A stretch of 17,658 bases of DNA from Nitratifractor sp. (GCA_015485845.1 WFSU01000203.1:1-17658); one strand, 5' to 3'; counted from the stretch's first letter, positions 5,707-14,059 are shown. Notes: generated by a model not told the origin, from the sequence alone. A program made the numbers and translations.

Positions 5707-8268
5707 TTAGACCCGATTAACCAGATACGTATTAGCTTCTTCTTTGGCTTCGCCAATCTTCTCCGGCATCTTTCCGCCGGCCTGTGCGAAATCAGGCCGT
5801 CCACCCCCACCGCCACCGACGATGGGGGCAATAGCCTTAATCCAGTCCCCGGCTTTGACGGGGGTATTTTTCGATCCGGCAGCCAGAAGCACCTTGTCTC
5901 CCTTTTTCTGAAAGAGCATAATGGCAATGTTGTCGTATCGGTTTTTCGCTTCATCGATGAGGGCTTTGATGTCCCCGGCTTTCACTTCGTCGATGATAAC
6001 GTTGATGCCGTTGACTTCAGAAGCAGTCAGCTCTTTTTTGGTACTGGCAAGTGCCGATTGGAGTTCCCCCTTGAGGGTTTTGATCTGCTCTTTTAGCTTG
6101 GCGATGCCGGTGAGGGGATCCTGGGCTTTGAGCTCAGTTTTGACCGCCTGTGACTCTTGACGGAGGGTATGAACTGCCTCCACGGATGCACGGCCACACA
6201 CCGCCTCGATCCGGCGCACTCCGGCAGAGACGCCGGATTCCCTGGTGATCATAAAAAGCCCAATCTGCGCCGCATTGTCCACGTGCGTCCCGCCGCAAAG
6301 CTCGATGGAAGCACCATCGAAATCCACCACACGCACCTCATCACCGTATTTCTCACCGAAGAGCGCCATCGCACCGGATTGTTTGGCTTCGTCGATGCTC
6401 ATCACCTTGGTTTCGCGTGGCAGGGCGCGGGCGATCTTGTCATTGACCCACACTTCAACCTGCGCCAACTCTTCAGAGGTGACGGCTTTGGGGTGCGAGA
6501 AATCAAAGCGCAGCCGCTTGTCGTCATTGAGCGATCCGGCCTGTGCGATGTGATCCCCAAGTACTGCCCGGAGTGCCGCATGGAGCAAATGGGTCGCCGA
6601 ATGGTGCTTCTCGATCTCAGCTCGCGATGGATCAACGGTGGCGGTCACCTCATCACCAACGGAGAGTTTCCCTTCTACTTCAGAGAGGTTCATGTCAAGG
6701 AATTTCTTTGTATCAAAAACCTCAATTTCTAATTTCTCATTTCTAATTTCTAATTTACCACGGTCTCCGACCTGACCACCCGATTCGGCATAGAAAGGGG
6801 TTTGATCAAGCATCACCCAACCACGACCATCCAGCGAAGTGACTTGTTTGAAATCCGCATCGAGGAGCGCGAGAACTTTGGCGGAGGTTTCGGTGGTGTC
6901 ATACCCGACGAAAGTGTTGGTGCCAAACGCTTCTTTGAGTGCTTTGAAGTCACCGGTGGTTGCGGCATCCCCGCTCCCTTTCCAGTGGGCTTTGGACTGG
7001 GCACGTTGGGCGTCCATTCTGGCATCAAACGCCGCCGTATCAAGCGCGATCCCTTTTTCGCGGAGCATATCCTGCGTCAGATCGAGGGGGAATCCGTAGG
7101 TGTCGTAGAGTTTGAACGCCACTTCACCGTCGAAGGTGTCGGTGGTGCACTCGAGTGCTTCATTAAAAAGTTTGATCCCTGCTTCAATCGTGTCGAAGAA
7201 GCGCTCCTCTTCAAGCTGCATCGCCCCTTTGATCGCCTCAGCCTTCTGAGGAAGATAATCGTATTGGTGCCCCATCTGTGCCACGAGGGTATCAACGAGA
7301 CGGTACATAAACGGCTTCCGCAATCCCAGCAAATATCCATGACGGATCGCCCGGCGCATGATGCGGCGCAGGACATACCCGCGCCCCTCTTTGTCGAAGT
7401 TGACCCCCTGAGCCAGCAGGAAACCGACCGAGCGAAGGTGATCGGCGATGACGCGGTAGCTGGCGGAGTTGGGGGCATCGTAATCGTACGGTGTGCCTAC
7501 CAGCTCTCCGATTTTGTCCAGATATGGGACAAACAGGGAAGAGTGGTAGTTGTTGAGTTTGCCTTCTTTGATCGCGACGACCCGCTCCAAGCCCATACCG
7601 GTGTCGATGCTGGGCTTGGGCAGAGGCGTGAGTGTCCCATCCTCGCTCCGGTCATACTGCATGAAGACGAGGTTCCAAATCTCAAGGAAGCGATCCCCGT
7701 CGCCTCCCATTTTATCCTCTGGAGAGTGGAAGTGCTCCTCCCCCTGATCATAGAAAATCTCTGAGCTCGGGCCGCACGGGCCGGTATCGCCCATCTGCCA
7801 GAAGTTGTCCTTGTCTCCGAAGCGGATGATCCGATCGGCGGCAATGTGTTCCGTCCAGAGATCAAACGCCTCGTCGTCACTGTCATGGACGGTGACCCAG
7901 AGCTTGTCCACCGGAAGGCCGAGGTATTCTGGAGAAGTGATAAACTCCCAGGCATAGGCGATCGCCTCTTTCTTGAAGTAATCGGCAAACGAAAAGTTGC
8001 CCAGCATTTCGAAGAGGGTGTGATGCCGTGCGGTATAGCCGACATTATCCAGATCGTTGTGCTTGCCGCCCGCACGGACGCAGAGCTGCGCCGAGGTAGC
8101 ACGGGGAGGCTCAGGGATGGGGGCATTACCGGTGAAGATGTTCTTGAACTGCACCATACCTGCGTTGGTAAACATCAGGGTCGGGTCGTCCGGTACCAGC
8201 GGAGAGCTGGGGACTTCACGGTGCCCTTTGGCCTGGAAAAAATCGAGAAATTGTCGTCGAATGTCCAT
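5707..8268 (-). CDS. alaS: Alanyl-tRNA synthetase
   Basis: 853 residues from ATG at 8268, where the protein begins MDIRRQFLDFF as AlaS proteins usually do; a GTG at 8280 would add four residues. It charges tRNA-Ala in the cytoplasm. The aminoacylation domain shows SSPLVPDDPTLMFTNAGM, RHHTLFEMLGNFSF and GMGLERV. The editing domain has the zinc motif HSATH (His556, His560) with CGGTH (Cys658, His662). The C-terminal C-Ala domain has the Gly-rich IVGGGGGGRPDFAQAGG near 817-833. Length is near the family's. An odd low-complexity segment (KLEIRNEKLEIE, about 505-516) is encoded by a short tandem repeat at 6724-6757. A TAAAAT at 8304-8299 may be the -10. No clear terminator follows, so read-through into the cassette and maf is possible. 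Confidence 0.97.
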   Translation of the reverse strand: MDIRRQFLDFFQAKGHREVPSSPLVPDDPTLMFTNAGMVQFKNIFTGNAPIPEPPRATSAQLCVRAGGKHNDLDNVGYTARHHTLFEMLGNFSFADYFKKEAIAYAWEFITSPEYLGLPVDKLWVTVHDSDDEAFDLWTEHIAADRIIRFGDKDNFWQMGDTGPCGPSSEIFYDQGEEHFHSPEDKMGGDGDRFLEIWNLVFMQYDRSEDGTLTPLPKPSIDTGMGLERVVAIKEGKLNNYHSSLFVPYLDKIGELVGTPYDYDAPNSASYRVIADHLRSVGFLLAQGVNFDKEGRGYVLRRIMRRAIRHGYLLGLRKPFMYRLVDTLVAQMGHQYDYLPQKAEAIKGAMQLEEERFFDTIEAGIKLFNEALECTTDTFDGEVAFKLYDTYGFPLDLTQDMLREKGIALDTAAFDARMDAQRAQSKAHWKGSGDAATTGDFKALKEAFGTNTFVGYDTTETSAKVLALLDADFKQVTSLDGRGWVMLDQTPFYAESGGQVGDRGKLEIRNEKLEIEVFDTKKFLDMNLSEVEGKLSVGDEVTATVDPSRAEIEKHHSATHLLHAALRAVLGDHIAQAGSLNDDKRLRFDFSHPKAVTSEELAQVEVWVNDKIARALPRETKVMSIDEAKQSGAMALFGEKYGDEVRVVDFDGASIELCGGTHVDNAAQIGLFMITRESGVSAGVRRIEAVCGRASVEAVHTLRQESQAVKTELKAQDPLTGIAKLKEQIKTLKGELQSALASTKKELTASEVNGINVIIDEVKAGDIKALIDEAKNRYDNIAIMLFQKKGDKVLLAAGSKNTPVKAGDWIKAIAPIVGGGGGGRPDFAQAGGKMPEKIGEAKEEANTYLVNRV
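6724..6757 (-). repeat. In-frame AATTTCT-type short tandem repeat within alaS
   Basis: The plus strand reads as degenerate tandem copies of AATTTCT (some CATTTCT), about five units, and ends near 6757. In the alaS frame it encodes alternating KLEI and RNE/EKLEIE residues between the G-D-R-G strand and the VFDTKKF segment of the editing-domain region. It is strikingly A+T-rich inside a G+C-richer gene, and looks like a short repeat that entered and was kept in frame. Confidence 0.55.
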
Positions 8269-8380
8269 AAATGTACTCACTGTGTTAGAATGGGGGATAT
8301 TTTAGCGAAAAGGAGATAATGGGGAGTTAGGAATTTTGGTATCTGCTGCTATTGGCGAGTTTCGTATTACGCAAAGAGTA

Positions 8381-8422
8381 GGGGACGCGACTTCAGTCGC
8401 GTTTTGTGGGACTGAAGTCCCA
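8381..8422 (-). repeat. Composite double-hairpin palindromic element, copy 1
   Basis: Two hairpins in a row: ACGCGAC / TTCA / GTCGCGT (8385-8402) and TGGGAC / TGAA / GTCCCA (8407-8422). Read on the minus strand, the block matches 15523-15570 almost base for base outside the stem of the second hairpin. The matching region begins at GGGG (8381) and extends to about 8428. It is probably a dispersed REP-like element. Confidence 0.7.
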
Positions 8423-8444
8423 GCCCCAAAGAAGTGGACAGTAG

Positions 8445-8486
8445 GGTTGGCTTCAGCCGACCAAAAAAAGCCTGGGCTTCAGCCCA
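8445..8486 (+). repeat. Two further TTCA-loop hairpins
   Basis: GGTTGGC / TTCA / GCCGACC (8445-8462, one G-T wobble) and TGGGC / TTCA / GCCCA (8473-8486). Together with the preceding element they make four TTCA/TGAA-loop hairpins within about 105 bases. The remainder of 8281-8511 shows no gene; a second terminator-like role for alaS-side transcription is not evident. Confidence 0.6.
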
Positions 8487-8511
8487 ACGAAACGCGTCGG
8501 CGTAATTTTTC

Positions 8512-9096
8512 TTACCGATACACCGCTCGGCAGTCCTTGTACCCCTGTATCCAGCCATGGGCATACCCCGAACGGGTACGGTAATAATAGTCATCCCGGA
8601 TTCTCAGACTGAATACGCTTGAGCAACCGGCATAGTACCCCTCAGCATAGCTGGCCGGTTTCTTGAGATCGCCGCAGTGGCAATCCCGGTAACCGTTGAT
8701 CCATCCCCGGCGATACGCGGCACACCCCCGGCGATCGACATAAAAATGCCCTCTGGCCGATCGGTTACCATGCCTCCATCCCCGTCGAAAAGCGACCCAG
8801 GAGACTTCCGTGTTGCAGGGGCGGTAGTGTGTGACTTTGTGACGTCGGACATGATGGTGGCGAACCTTCTTTTTCTTCCGCACACAGGCACGTTTCCCCT
8901 GCCGCCACGCACGATGGTACACTTTGGAGTGGCTGTATTTGTAAGCACTGCGGGTGTAATGCCCTTGAGCACTCCGACATCCGTCGTTGTACCCAGCGGT
9001 TTTATCGGAGGTGTTGGAGGCGGCTTGTGCCCACCCGATACTCAAGCTTAAAAGCAATAGCGTTTTTATGAAGTGTTTTACCATGTTCAAACTCAT
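8512..9096 (-). CDS. Secreted Cys-rich protein with three internal repeats
   Basis: 194 residues; Met5 (ATG at 9084) is an equally likely start, and neither has a good Shine-Dalgarno sequence. A Sec signal peptide is visible (VKHFIKTLLLLSLSIGWAQA, cleavage near AQA-A), so the protein is periplasmic or exported. The mature part holds three diverged repeats of about 38-40 residues (about 34-71, 101-139, 150-189). Each opens with an aromatic-Gly pair and usually a GC, passes through Tyr/Arg-rich sequence and ends in a GW..GY.DC-like motif (RQGKRAC, GWINGYRDC, GWIQGYKDC). The paired cysteines suggest one disulfide per repeat. The linker between repeats 1 and 2 is very basic and His-rich (RKKKKVRHHHVRRHK). 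I do not recognise the family. It follows the lipoprotein gene by 6 bases, so they are probably co-transcribed. Confidence 0.7.
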   Translation of the reverse strand: MSLNMVKHFIKTLLLLSLSIGWAQAASNTSDKTAGYNDGCRSAQGHYTRSAYKYSHSKVYHRAWRQGKRACVRKKKKVRHHHVRRHKVTHYRPCNTEVSWVAFRRGWRHGNRSARGHFYVDRRGCAAYRRGWINGYRDCHCGDLKKPASYAEGYYAGCSSVFSLRIRDDYYYRTRSGYAHGWIQGYKDCRAVYR

Positions 9097-9102
9097 ATCG
9101 GG

Positions 9103-9546
9103 TTATTTTACATCAGCCGACGGAGTTCGCGCAAACATTCCAAGGTTTTTACAGTCCGTAAAAGTCTGTGTGATGGTTTCCACTTTGATATTGTGGGGTT
9201 CAATACCACGGAAATAATACTTATCACCCTCGGTCACTTCTCCGTTGACTTCAAGTGTATATGACCCACCGTCGTCATCATAGAAATCGATTTCACCGTC
9301 CCCATTGACATCTGTTTTGAACCTGCCGGTAAAAAGCACAGTACCTCGACCGTATTCGTATGCTTTACTACCATAAAAGCAGAGATCCACCGCTTCATTA
9401 CTGCTTGTATCGGTTCCTGAAATCTTATATCCATCAGCAAGATTTTCGATAAATACCGATGCAGTTCCCGGCACGTTTTGAAGATTACACCCATTCAAAG
9501 CCAACATCGCTACCCCGGCAACGGCCAAACTTACTATTTTCTTCAT
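9103..9546 (-). CDS. Putative lipoprotein with EF-hand-like calcium loop
   Basis: 147 residues. The N-terminus is a type II signal peptide: MKK, a hydrophobic stretch, then LNGC with the lipidated Cys at 20. The mature protein looks like a small beta-rich domain. Residues around 79-90 (DVNGDGEIDFYD) fit the DxNxDGxID calcium loop seen in dockerin and EF-hand-like repeats, and DDDGGS follows. Cys56 and Cys132 could form a disulfide. AAGGAGAT before the ATG and an upstream TATAAT support this start. No function can be named. It is likely anchored in the outer or inner membrane, and shares an operon with the triple-repeat secreted protein. The name is by features only, not by family. Confidence 0.75.
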   Translation of the reverse strand: MKKIVSLAVAGVAMLALNGCNLQNVPGTASVFIENLADGYKISGTDTSSNEAVDLCFYGSKAYEYGRGTVLFTGRFKTDVNGDGEIDFYDDDGGSYTLEVNGEVTEGDKYYFRGIEPHNIKVETITQTFTDCKNLGMFARTPSADVK

Positions 9547-9552
9547 GATCGA

Positions 9553-9589
9553 TCTCCTTTTGTTTTTAGTGATTGATACAAGTATTATA
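9553..9589 (-). promoter_or_regulatory. Promoter and ribosome binding site of the lipoprotein operon
   Basis: Minus-strand TATAAT at 9589-9584 and AAGGAGAT a few bases before the ATG at 9546. No convincing -35 is seen. The 84 bases between murG and this gene show no hairpin with T-run, so some read-through from murG is also possible. Confidence 0.5.
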
Positions 9590-9630
9590 CCATGTAATCG
9601 TGTCAGAATCGTGAACTCCCGATCAGAAAA

Positions 9631-10647
9631 TCAGAAAGTGCTCAACAACTCCGCGATCTCTCGGGCTCCGTCAGGGCGGGCCGCTGCGATGAGTCGCTGG
9701 CTGATCGGATGCAAATCCTGATCAAGAAGTGCCAGAAGCGTGGCATCCTCGAGCGCTTCCTGACGCATCACCCATCCCATCTCCTGATCGGCCAAAAATT
9801 TCGCATTGTGATACTGGTGATCCCCGGCGGCATACGGAAAAGGGACGAAAAGGGCGGGTAGACCGTTGGCCACCAGCTCCCACAGCGTCGAAGCTCCGGC
9901 GCGGGCGATCGCCAGATCGGCCTGTACCATCAGCTCCGGGATACGGTCGCTGAATCCAAACACCTCTGCTTCGACCCCAAGCACTGCGTACGCTTCTTTG
10001 ACCGTTTCAATGTTACGTTCTCCGGCCTGATGGAGGATCCGGATTCCCAGTTCCTGAAGCCGAGGAGCCAGATGGAGTACCCAGTCGTTGAGCGCGACGG
10101 CTCCCTGCGATCCTCCCATCACCAGCAGTGTCTGTACCCGCTCCCGCACGCGTGCCGTCTCGAAAAAGACGTGCTTCACCGGGTAGTCATGGATCGGGCT
10201 GGCTGGATCATACGAACTGATGAATGTATGAGCAAACGGTTTGAGGATCCGATTGAGACTCCCCTCGACGGCATTCTGTTCGTGGATCACCAGCGGTATC
10301 CGCAGCAGTTTGGCCGCAAAGGCCGTAGCTGCCGCCGAATAGCCTCCGACCGAAAAAACCACGCTCGCTCGGTGTTTCCGCAGGAGGCGTATCGTTTGTC
10401 CTGTTGCTTTGATCAGCATCCCGATCGATGCGATCTTGCCGACGATCCCCTGATTGACGACGCCCCGTGTCTCGAGGAAATAGGTCGCCGCAAAATCCCC
10501 GTCCCCTTCAAACCACTGCCGATCCTGTCCGTGGGTCGAACCAATGTATATCAGTGAGGAGTTCCGGTTTGCTCCCAGCTGCTCCTTGACGGCTCGGATG
10601 ATAGCCAGATGTCCTCCTGTGCCGCCGCCGGTCATGACGATGCTCAT
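9631..10647 (-). CDS. murG: MurG: UDP-GlcNAc transferase forming lipid II
   Basis: 338 residues, slightly short for the family but complete. It transfers GlcNAc from UDP-GlcNAc to lipid I on the cytoplasmic face of the membrane. Signatures: GGGTGGH at 7-13, VGGYSAA around 100-106, HEQNAVEG around 122-129, MGGSQGA at 177-183 and the nucleotide-binding ARAGASTLWE at 248-257 followed by PFPYAAGDHQYHNA. The ATG overlaps the ftsW stop as ATGA, and a strong AAGGAGG lies within the last ftsW codons, so the two are translationally coupled. This is the classical division-cluster pairing that supplies and moves lipid II. Confidence 0.95.
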   Translation of the reverse strand: MSIVMTGGGTGGHLAIIRAVKEQLGANRNSSLIYIGSTHGQDRQWFEGDGDFAATYFLETRGVVNQGIVGKIASIGMLIKATGQTIRLLRKHRASVVFSVGGYSAAATAFAAKLLRIPLVIHEQNAVEGSLNRILKPFAHTFISSYDPASPIHDYPVKHVFFETARVRERVQTLLVMGGSQGAVALNDWVLHLAPRLQELGIRILHQAGERNIETVKEAYAVLGVEAEVFGFSDRIPELMVQADLAIARAGASTLWELVANGLPALFVPFPYAAGDHQYHNAKFLADQEMGWVMRQEALEDATLLALLDQDLHPISQRLIAAARPDGAREIAELLSTF

Positions 10648-11804
10648 CGTGTCCTCCTTTTGGAAATCATCAACACCATCCCGATCGCAATGGAACTGGC
10701 GACGATCTGCGATCCACCATAGCTCAGAAATGGAACGGCGATCCCTTTGATCGGCGTCATCCCTGAGATACCGTAACTGTTGACCAGAAACGCGAAGATA
10801 ATCAGTAATCCTACACCTGTGCTGAAAATATAATAGGTCGGGTTTTCCACAGCTGCTGCGATTTTGAACAGTCGATACACAATCACCAGCACCATCACCG
10901 CAACAAATACCAACCCCAAAAAACCCAGCTCTTCCGTCAATCCTGCGAGAACAAAGTCCGTATGCACTTCACTGAGAAACCCCAGCTTGAATTGTCCAGC
11001 TCCCAGACCCTGCCCCCAGAAATCACTGTGTTTGATGGCGTTGAGGGAGTTGGCGATCTGGTAGGGCTCCTGCGCAGCGTCGACCCGAAAGCGTCCCACC
11101 ATACTCTCGGGGAAAAATTGCAAAAAAGTATCCTGTACCGTCGACCACCAGCTTTTGAAGCGGGCAATACGGTGAGGGGCCACCCGGATCAGCGAAACAA
11201 ATCCCACTATCCCGATGGAAAGCATCGCCACGAACAGTTTCACACTGCGCCCGGCAAACATGAAAAGGATCATCAAGGTGATCGCCAATACCGTTACTTG
11301 ACCCAAGTCTTTTTGAAAAAACGCAATGAGCACAACCGCCAAACCGAAAACAAGGAGATACGGAAAGACTACCCGCGCTTCTTCGAGCAGGGAAAGTTTC
11401 TCATGGCTGGGCATTTTACGCGAAAAACTCCATCCGAGGAAAAAAACAAACCCCACCTTGAAAAATTCTACCGGAGCCAGAGATACCGGTCCCAGCCGAA
11501 TCCACCGCTTGGCACCCAGCACACTCTTGACCAACGTTTCCGACATAAAAGGCATCACCATCATCGCCAGAAGGGAGAGGATAAAAATTGTAAAGCCTAA
11601 CGGTACAAACCAACGGTCAGGGTCAAGCCGGCTGAGCCAGACGATCAAGACAATGCCCAGCGCAATCGCCGCCAGCTGACGGGTGAAAAAATGGAGGTCG
11701 GGATAGTTATAGTAGCGCACCGCAAACTCAGTGAGGCTGTAACTCAACATCAGCGAGAGGGTGAAGAGCGCCATCACGGCACCAAAGAGCGTTTTGTCGA
11801 TCAT
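10644..11804 (-). CDS. ftsW: FtsW: SEDS-family septal peptidoglycan polymerase
   Basis: 386 residues with about ten hydrophobic segments typical of the FtsW/RodA/SpoVE family. Diagnostic parts: the amphipathic RFKSWW segment, the GLTEELGFLG loop around 285-295, and the C-terminal PIKGIAVPFLSYGGSQ region. SEDS proteins polymerise lipid II together with a class B PBP. I choose FtsW over RodA because the gene overlaps murG and is divergent from an FtsI-type PBP gene. ATG at 11804 has only a weak ribosome site, and a -10 lies about 55 bases upstream in the shared divergent region. A longer overlapping frame at its 5' side in the intergenic region is not convincing. Confidence 0.92.
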   Translation of the reverse strand: MIDKTLFGAVMALFTLSLMLSYSLTEFAVRYYNYPDLHFFTRQLAAIALGIVLIVWLSRLDPDRWFVPLGFTIFILSLLAMMVMPFMSETLVKSVLGAKRWIRLGPVSLAPVEFFKVGFVFFLGWSFSRKMPSHEKLSLLEEARVVFPYLLVFGLAVVLIAFFQKDLGQVTVLAITLMILFMFAGRSVKLFVAMLSIGIVGFVSLIRVAPHRIARFKSWWSTVQDTFLQFFPESMVGRFRVDAAQEPYQIANSLNAIKHSDFWGQGLGAGQFKLGFLSEVHTDFVLAGLTEELGFLGLVFVAVMVLVIVYRLFKIAAAVENPTYYIFSTGVGLLIIFAFLVNSYGISGMTPIKGIAVPFLSYGGSQIVASSIAIGMVLMISKRRTR

Positions 11805-11853
11805 GGTTTTTCGGCCTGCTTTCCTGCTTTTCTATTAATTAGTATTAATTGGG

Positions 11854-11863
11854 TATAATTATA
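11854..11863. promoter_or_regulatory. Overlapping divergent -10 elements between ftsW and ftsI
   Basis: The palindrome TATAATTATA holds a consensus TATAAT on the plus strand (11854-11859) and another on the minus strand (11863-11858), interlocked by two bases. Transcription to the right would leave a leader of about 70 bases before ftsI; to the left, about 47 bases before ftsW. If both are used they must compete for polymerase. Confidence 0.5.
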
Positions 11864-11934
11864 GTCAAATTGAAGATAGATTCTACTAAAATATCGGGAA
11901 AAACAGAAAATTCTCGTCGGAAAACGGAGGAAAA

Positions 11935-13974
11935 ATGGGAGAAAACAGTGTCGCTTTTCAACGCCGAAGCACCAAACTTCTGATCCTCTATACCCTCCTG
12001 ATCCTCCTGGTAGCCGTATTCCTCGGATCGGTCTGGCGTACCATCGATTCCGATCGCCACCTTCCGCACCAGACAGCGACACTCCACGATCGTGCCGTCC
12101 GGGGGTCGATCGTCTCTGCCGACGGCTACACCCTCAGCCTCCCCCACAAGACGTACAGAGCCGTCGTCTACGCCCCCAGTATCGACCCCACCAGGCGTGC
12201 GTTGTTTCTCCATCTTTTCAGCATCTACAGCCACATCCCCGAAGCGGAGATTGCGCAGGCATTCCTGAACAAAAAGGGCAAACCCAAGCAGGGTTACGTC
12301 ACCCTGGCACAACAGCTCGATACCGGATCGGCAATTCACCTGCGTGCCCTGGCGTACCGGCTGCGACGCATGCGTGTCTTCCGCCCGACCCAAAACCGCC
12401 GGGGAATCAAGGTCGTCTATGGACTCGATATCATCGAGAGTGGGGAGCAGCGGGAATTCCCCCTCCACGATGTCCTCGAACCGGCACTGGGATACATTCA
12501 GAATCACGACGATGGAAAATACGTCGAAGTTCGGGGTGCCAAAGGGCTCGAACGCCATTATGAGACCATCCTCACCTCACGCCAGGATGGATGGGTGCGT
12601 GGTGAGCGGGATGTTGCCGGTATCATCCTCCGCAACGGAACGAGCCGACAAGCCCAACGACGCGACGGACACAACCTGCATCTCAACATCCCCCTCTCCC
12701 TCCAACGCCGCGTAGAAGTCGTCCTCGACCAAATGGCTCAGGAGACCGGTGCCCATGAAATCCTCGCCGCCGTCATGGAGAGTCACACCGGCAAGCTGCT
12801 TGCTCTGGCCAGCAGCCGACGCTTCGACCCGGCACACATCCGTCAAAAAGACGTCGAAAGCCTCAACCCCAAATTTGCCGAGTACCCCTACGAAGCAGGC
12901 TCGGTGATCAAGCCCATCACCCTCTCCATCGCTCTGGATCACCACAAAGTTACTCCGGAAAGCTGGTTTGATGTTCACGGCGGTAAGCTTAAAATCAGCG
13001 AAAGATTCACCATCAGTGACGACGAAGTATTCGACTCTCTGACCGCAACCGACATCATCGTCCACTCATCCAATGTCGGTATCTCACAGATCGCCTGGCG
13101 CCTCACAGGGAAACAATTTCACGACGGTCTGGACGCCTTCGGTCTCGGCCGACCCAGTGGTATCGACCTCTCCCGGGAGCTTCACGGCGGCATCAAATCG
13201 GCTCAAAAGCTCCGGCACAAAGTCGACCGCGCCAACCAGGCCTACGGCTACGGGATGACCGTCACCTTCGCCCAACTGCTCAAAGCTTACAGTGCCTTCA
13301 ACAACGACGGGGTTGCCGTCACCCCACGTATCCTCGATCACGTCACCGACACTAACGGCACCCGCTACCCTGTGAAGCCCAAATACGGCGACCACCGGGC
13401 GGTCAGCACCCGAACCGCCCGGCAAATCCACACCATCCTCAAAGAGGTCGTCAAACGTGGCACCGGAGTCAAAGCCCAATACCCCGGGCTCGAGGTCGGC
13501 GGCAAAACCGGCACGGCACACATTTCCCATGGGCGACACGGCTACAGCAAACAGTATCACAGCAGTTTCTACGGCTTTGCCAATGACGACAAAGGGCACC
13601 GCTATACGATTGGTGTCCTCGTCATCAAGCCGTCCCGCCCCAAAATGTACTTCGCTTCCAAATCCGCCGTTCCTACGTTTCGGAAAATCGTCGATGTCCT
13701 GGTCGACCAGCAGTACCTCCAACCCAACCTCACGGCCATCGCACGCCAGGAGCAGATAGCCAGAGCCAAAGAGCTCAGAGCCCTTCAAGCCCGGAAACAA
13801 CGTGAACGTACCCGTCAGATCAAAGCCCGTCTCAAAGCCCAGCGGGAAGCCATCCGTCGTCAAGCCCATCAACGTAAGCGCAAGAGTCTCCAACGTCATC
13901 ATCAAACCTCATCCGGCGCTTCCAGGCAGGGACGCCGCCCTGTTTCCCGCGATGCTGCTCCCGATATGTTCTAA
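11935..13974 (+). CDS. ftsI: FtsI-type class B penicillin-binding protein with long basic C-terminal tail
   Basis: 679 residues. A single membrane helix (about 14-34) anchors the protein. A dimerisation/pedestal region follows (HDRAVRGSIVSADGYTLS at 51-68 is the usual RGxIxDxxG-type motif). The transpeptidase domain has SVIK with nucleophile Ser323, SSN (378-380) and KTG (524-526), so it should be an active cross-linking enzyme of the septum and the natural partner of FtsW. GGAGG four bases before the ATG fixes the start. Odd: residues about 601-660 form a highly charged probable helix with about 20 Arg/Lys and only four Glu, followed by a Ser/Arg tail. FtsI proteins normally end soon after the transpeptidase domain. 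A mrdA/PBP2-type role is possible, but neighbours favour FtsI. Confidence 0.9.
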   Translation: MGENSVAFQRRSTKLLILYTLLILLVAVFLGSVWRTIDSDRHLPHQTATLHDRAVRGSIVSADGYTLSLPHKTYRAVVYAPSIDPTRRALFLHLFSIYSHIPEAEIAQAFLNKKGKPKQGYVTLAQQLDTGSAIHLRALAYRLRRMRVFRPTQNRRGIKVVYGLDIIESGEQREFPLHDVLEPALGYIQNHDDGKYVEVRGAKGLERHYETILTSRQDGWVRGERDVAGIILRNGTSRQAQRRDGHNLHLNIPLSLQRRVEVVLDQMAQETGAHEILAAVMESHTGKLLALASSRRFDPAHIRQKDVESLNPKFAEYPYEAGSVIKPITLSIALDHHKVTPESWFDVHGGKLKISERFTISDDEVFDSLTATDIIVHSSNVGISQIAWRLTGKQFHDGLDAFGLGRPSGIDLSRELHGGIKSAQKLRHKVDRANQAYGYGMTVTFAQLLKAYSAFNNDGVAVTPRILDHVTDTNGTRYPVKPKYGDHRAVSTRTARQIHTILKEVVKRGTGVKAQYPGLEVGGKTGTAHISHGRHGYSKQYHSSFYGFANDDKGHRYTIGVLVIKPSRPKMYFASKSAVPTFRKIVDVLVDQQYLQPNLTAIARQEQIARAKELRALQARKQRERTRQIKARLKAQREAIRRQAHQRKRKSLQRHHQTSSGASRQGRRPVSRDAAPDMF

Positions 13975-14059
13975 TCAGGAGTGATTAACTCCGGTTTAAA
14001 GCTATATTTGATAAGATTATACATATCATAATTTGTTCAAATTAAGTCAGGAGCCTGAA

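Noticed and set aside
5672..5707. 11-codon frame overlapping the alaS stop as TAATG
   Set aside because: Too short to support without ribosome-profiling or conservation; no ribosome site distinct from alaS coding sequence.
10030..10557. Long plus-strand frame opposite murG (and similar ones opposite alaS, PBP1A and acyl-CoA synthetase)
   Set aside because: Antisense shadows of well-supported genes in G+C-rich DNA; none shows domain-like sequence.
11801..12558. Minus-strand open frames overlapping the start of ftsI and the ftsW-ftsI gap
   Set aside because: They are antisense to a clear FtsI-type protein or lack a start signal and any motif; the FtsI reading frame explains the DNA.
13978..13992. 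GGAGT / GATTA / ACTCC inverted repeat after ftsI as a terminator
   Set aside because: Only a 5-bp stem and no T-run after it; too weak to call.
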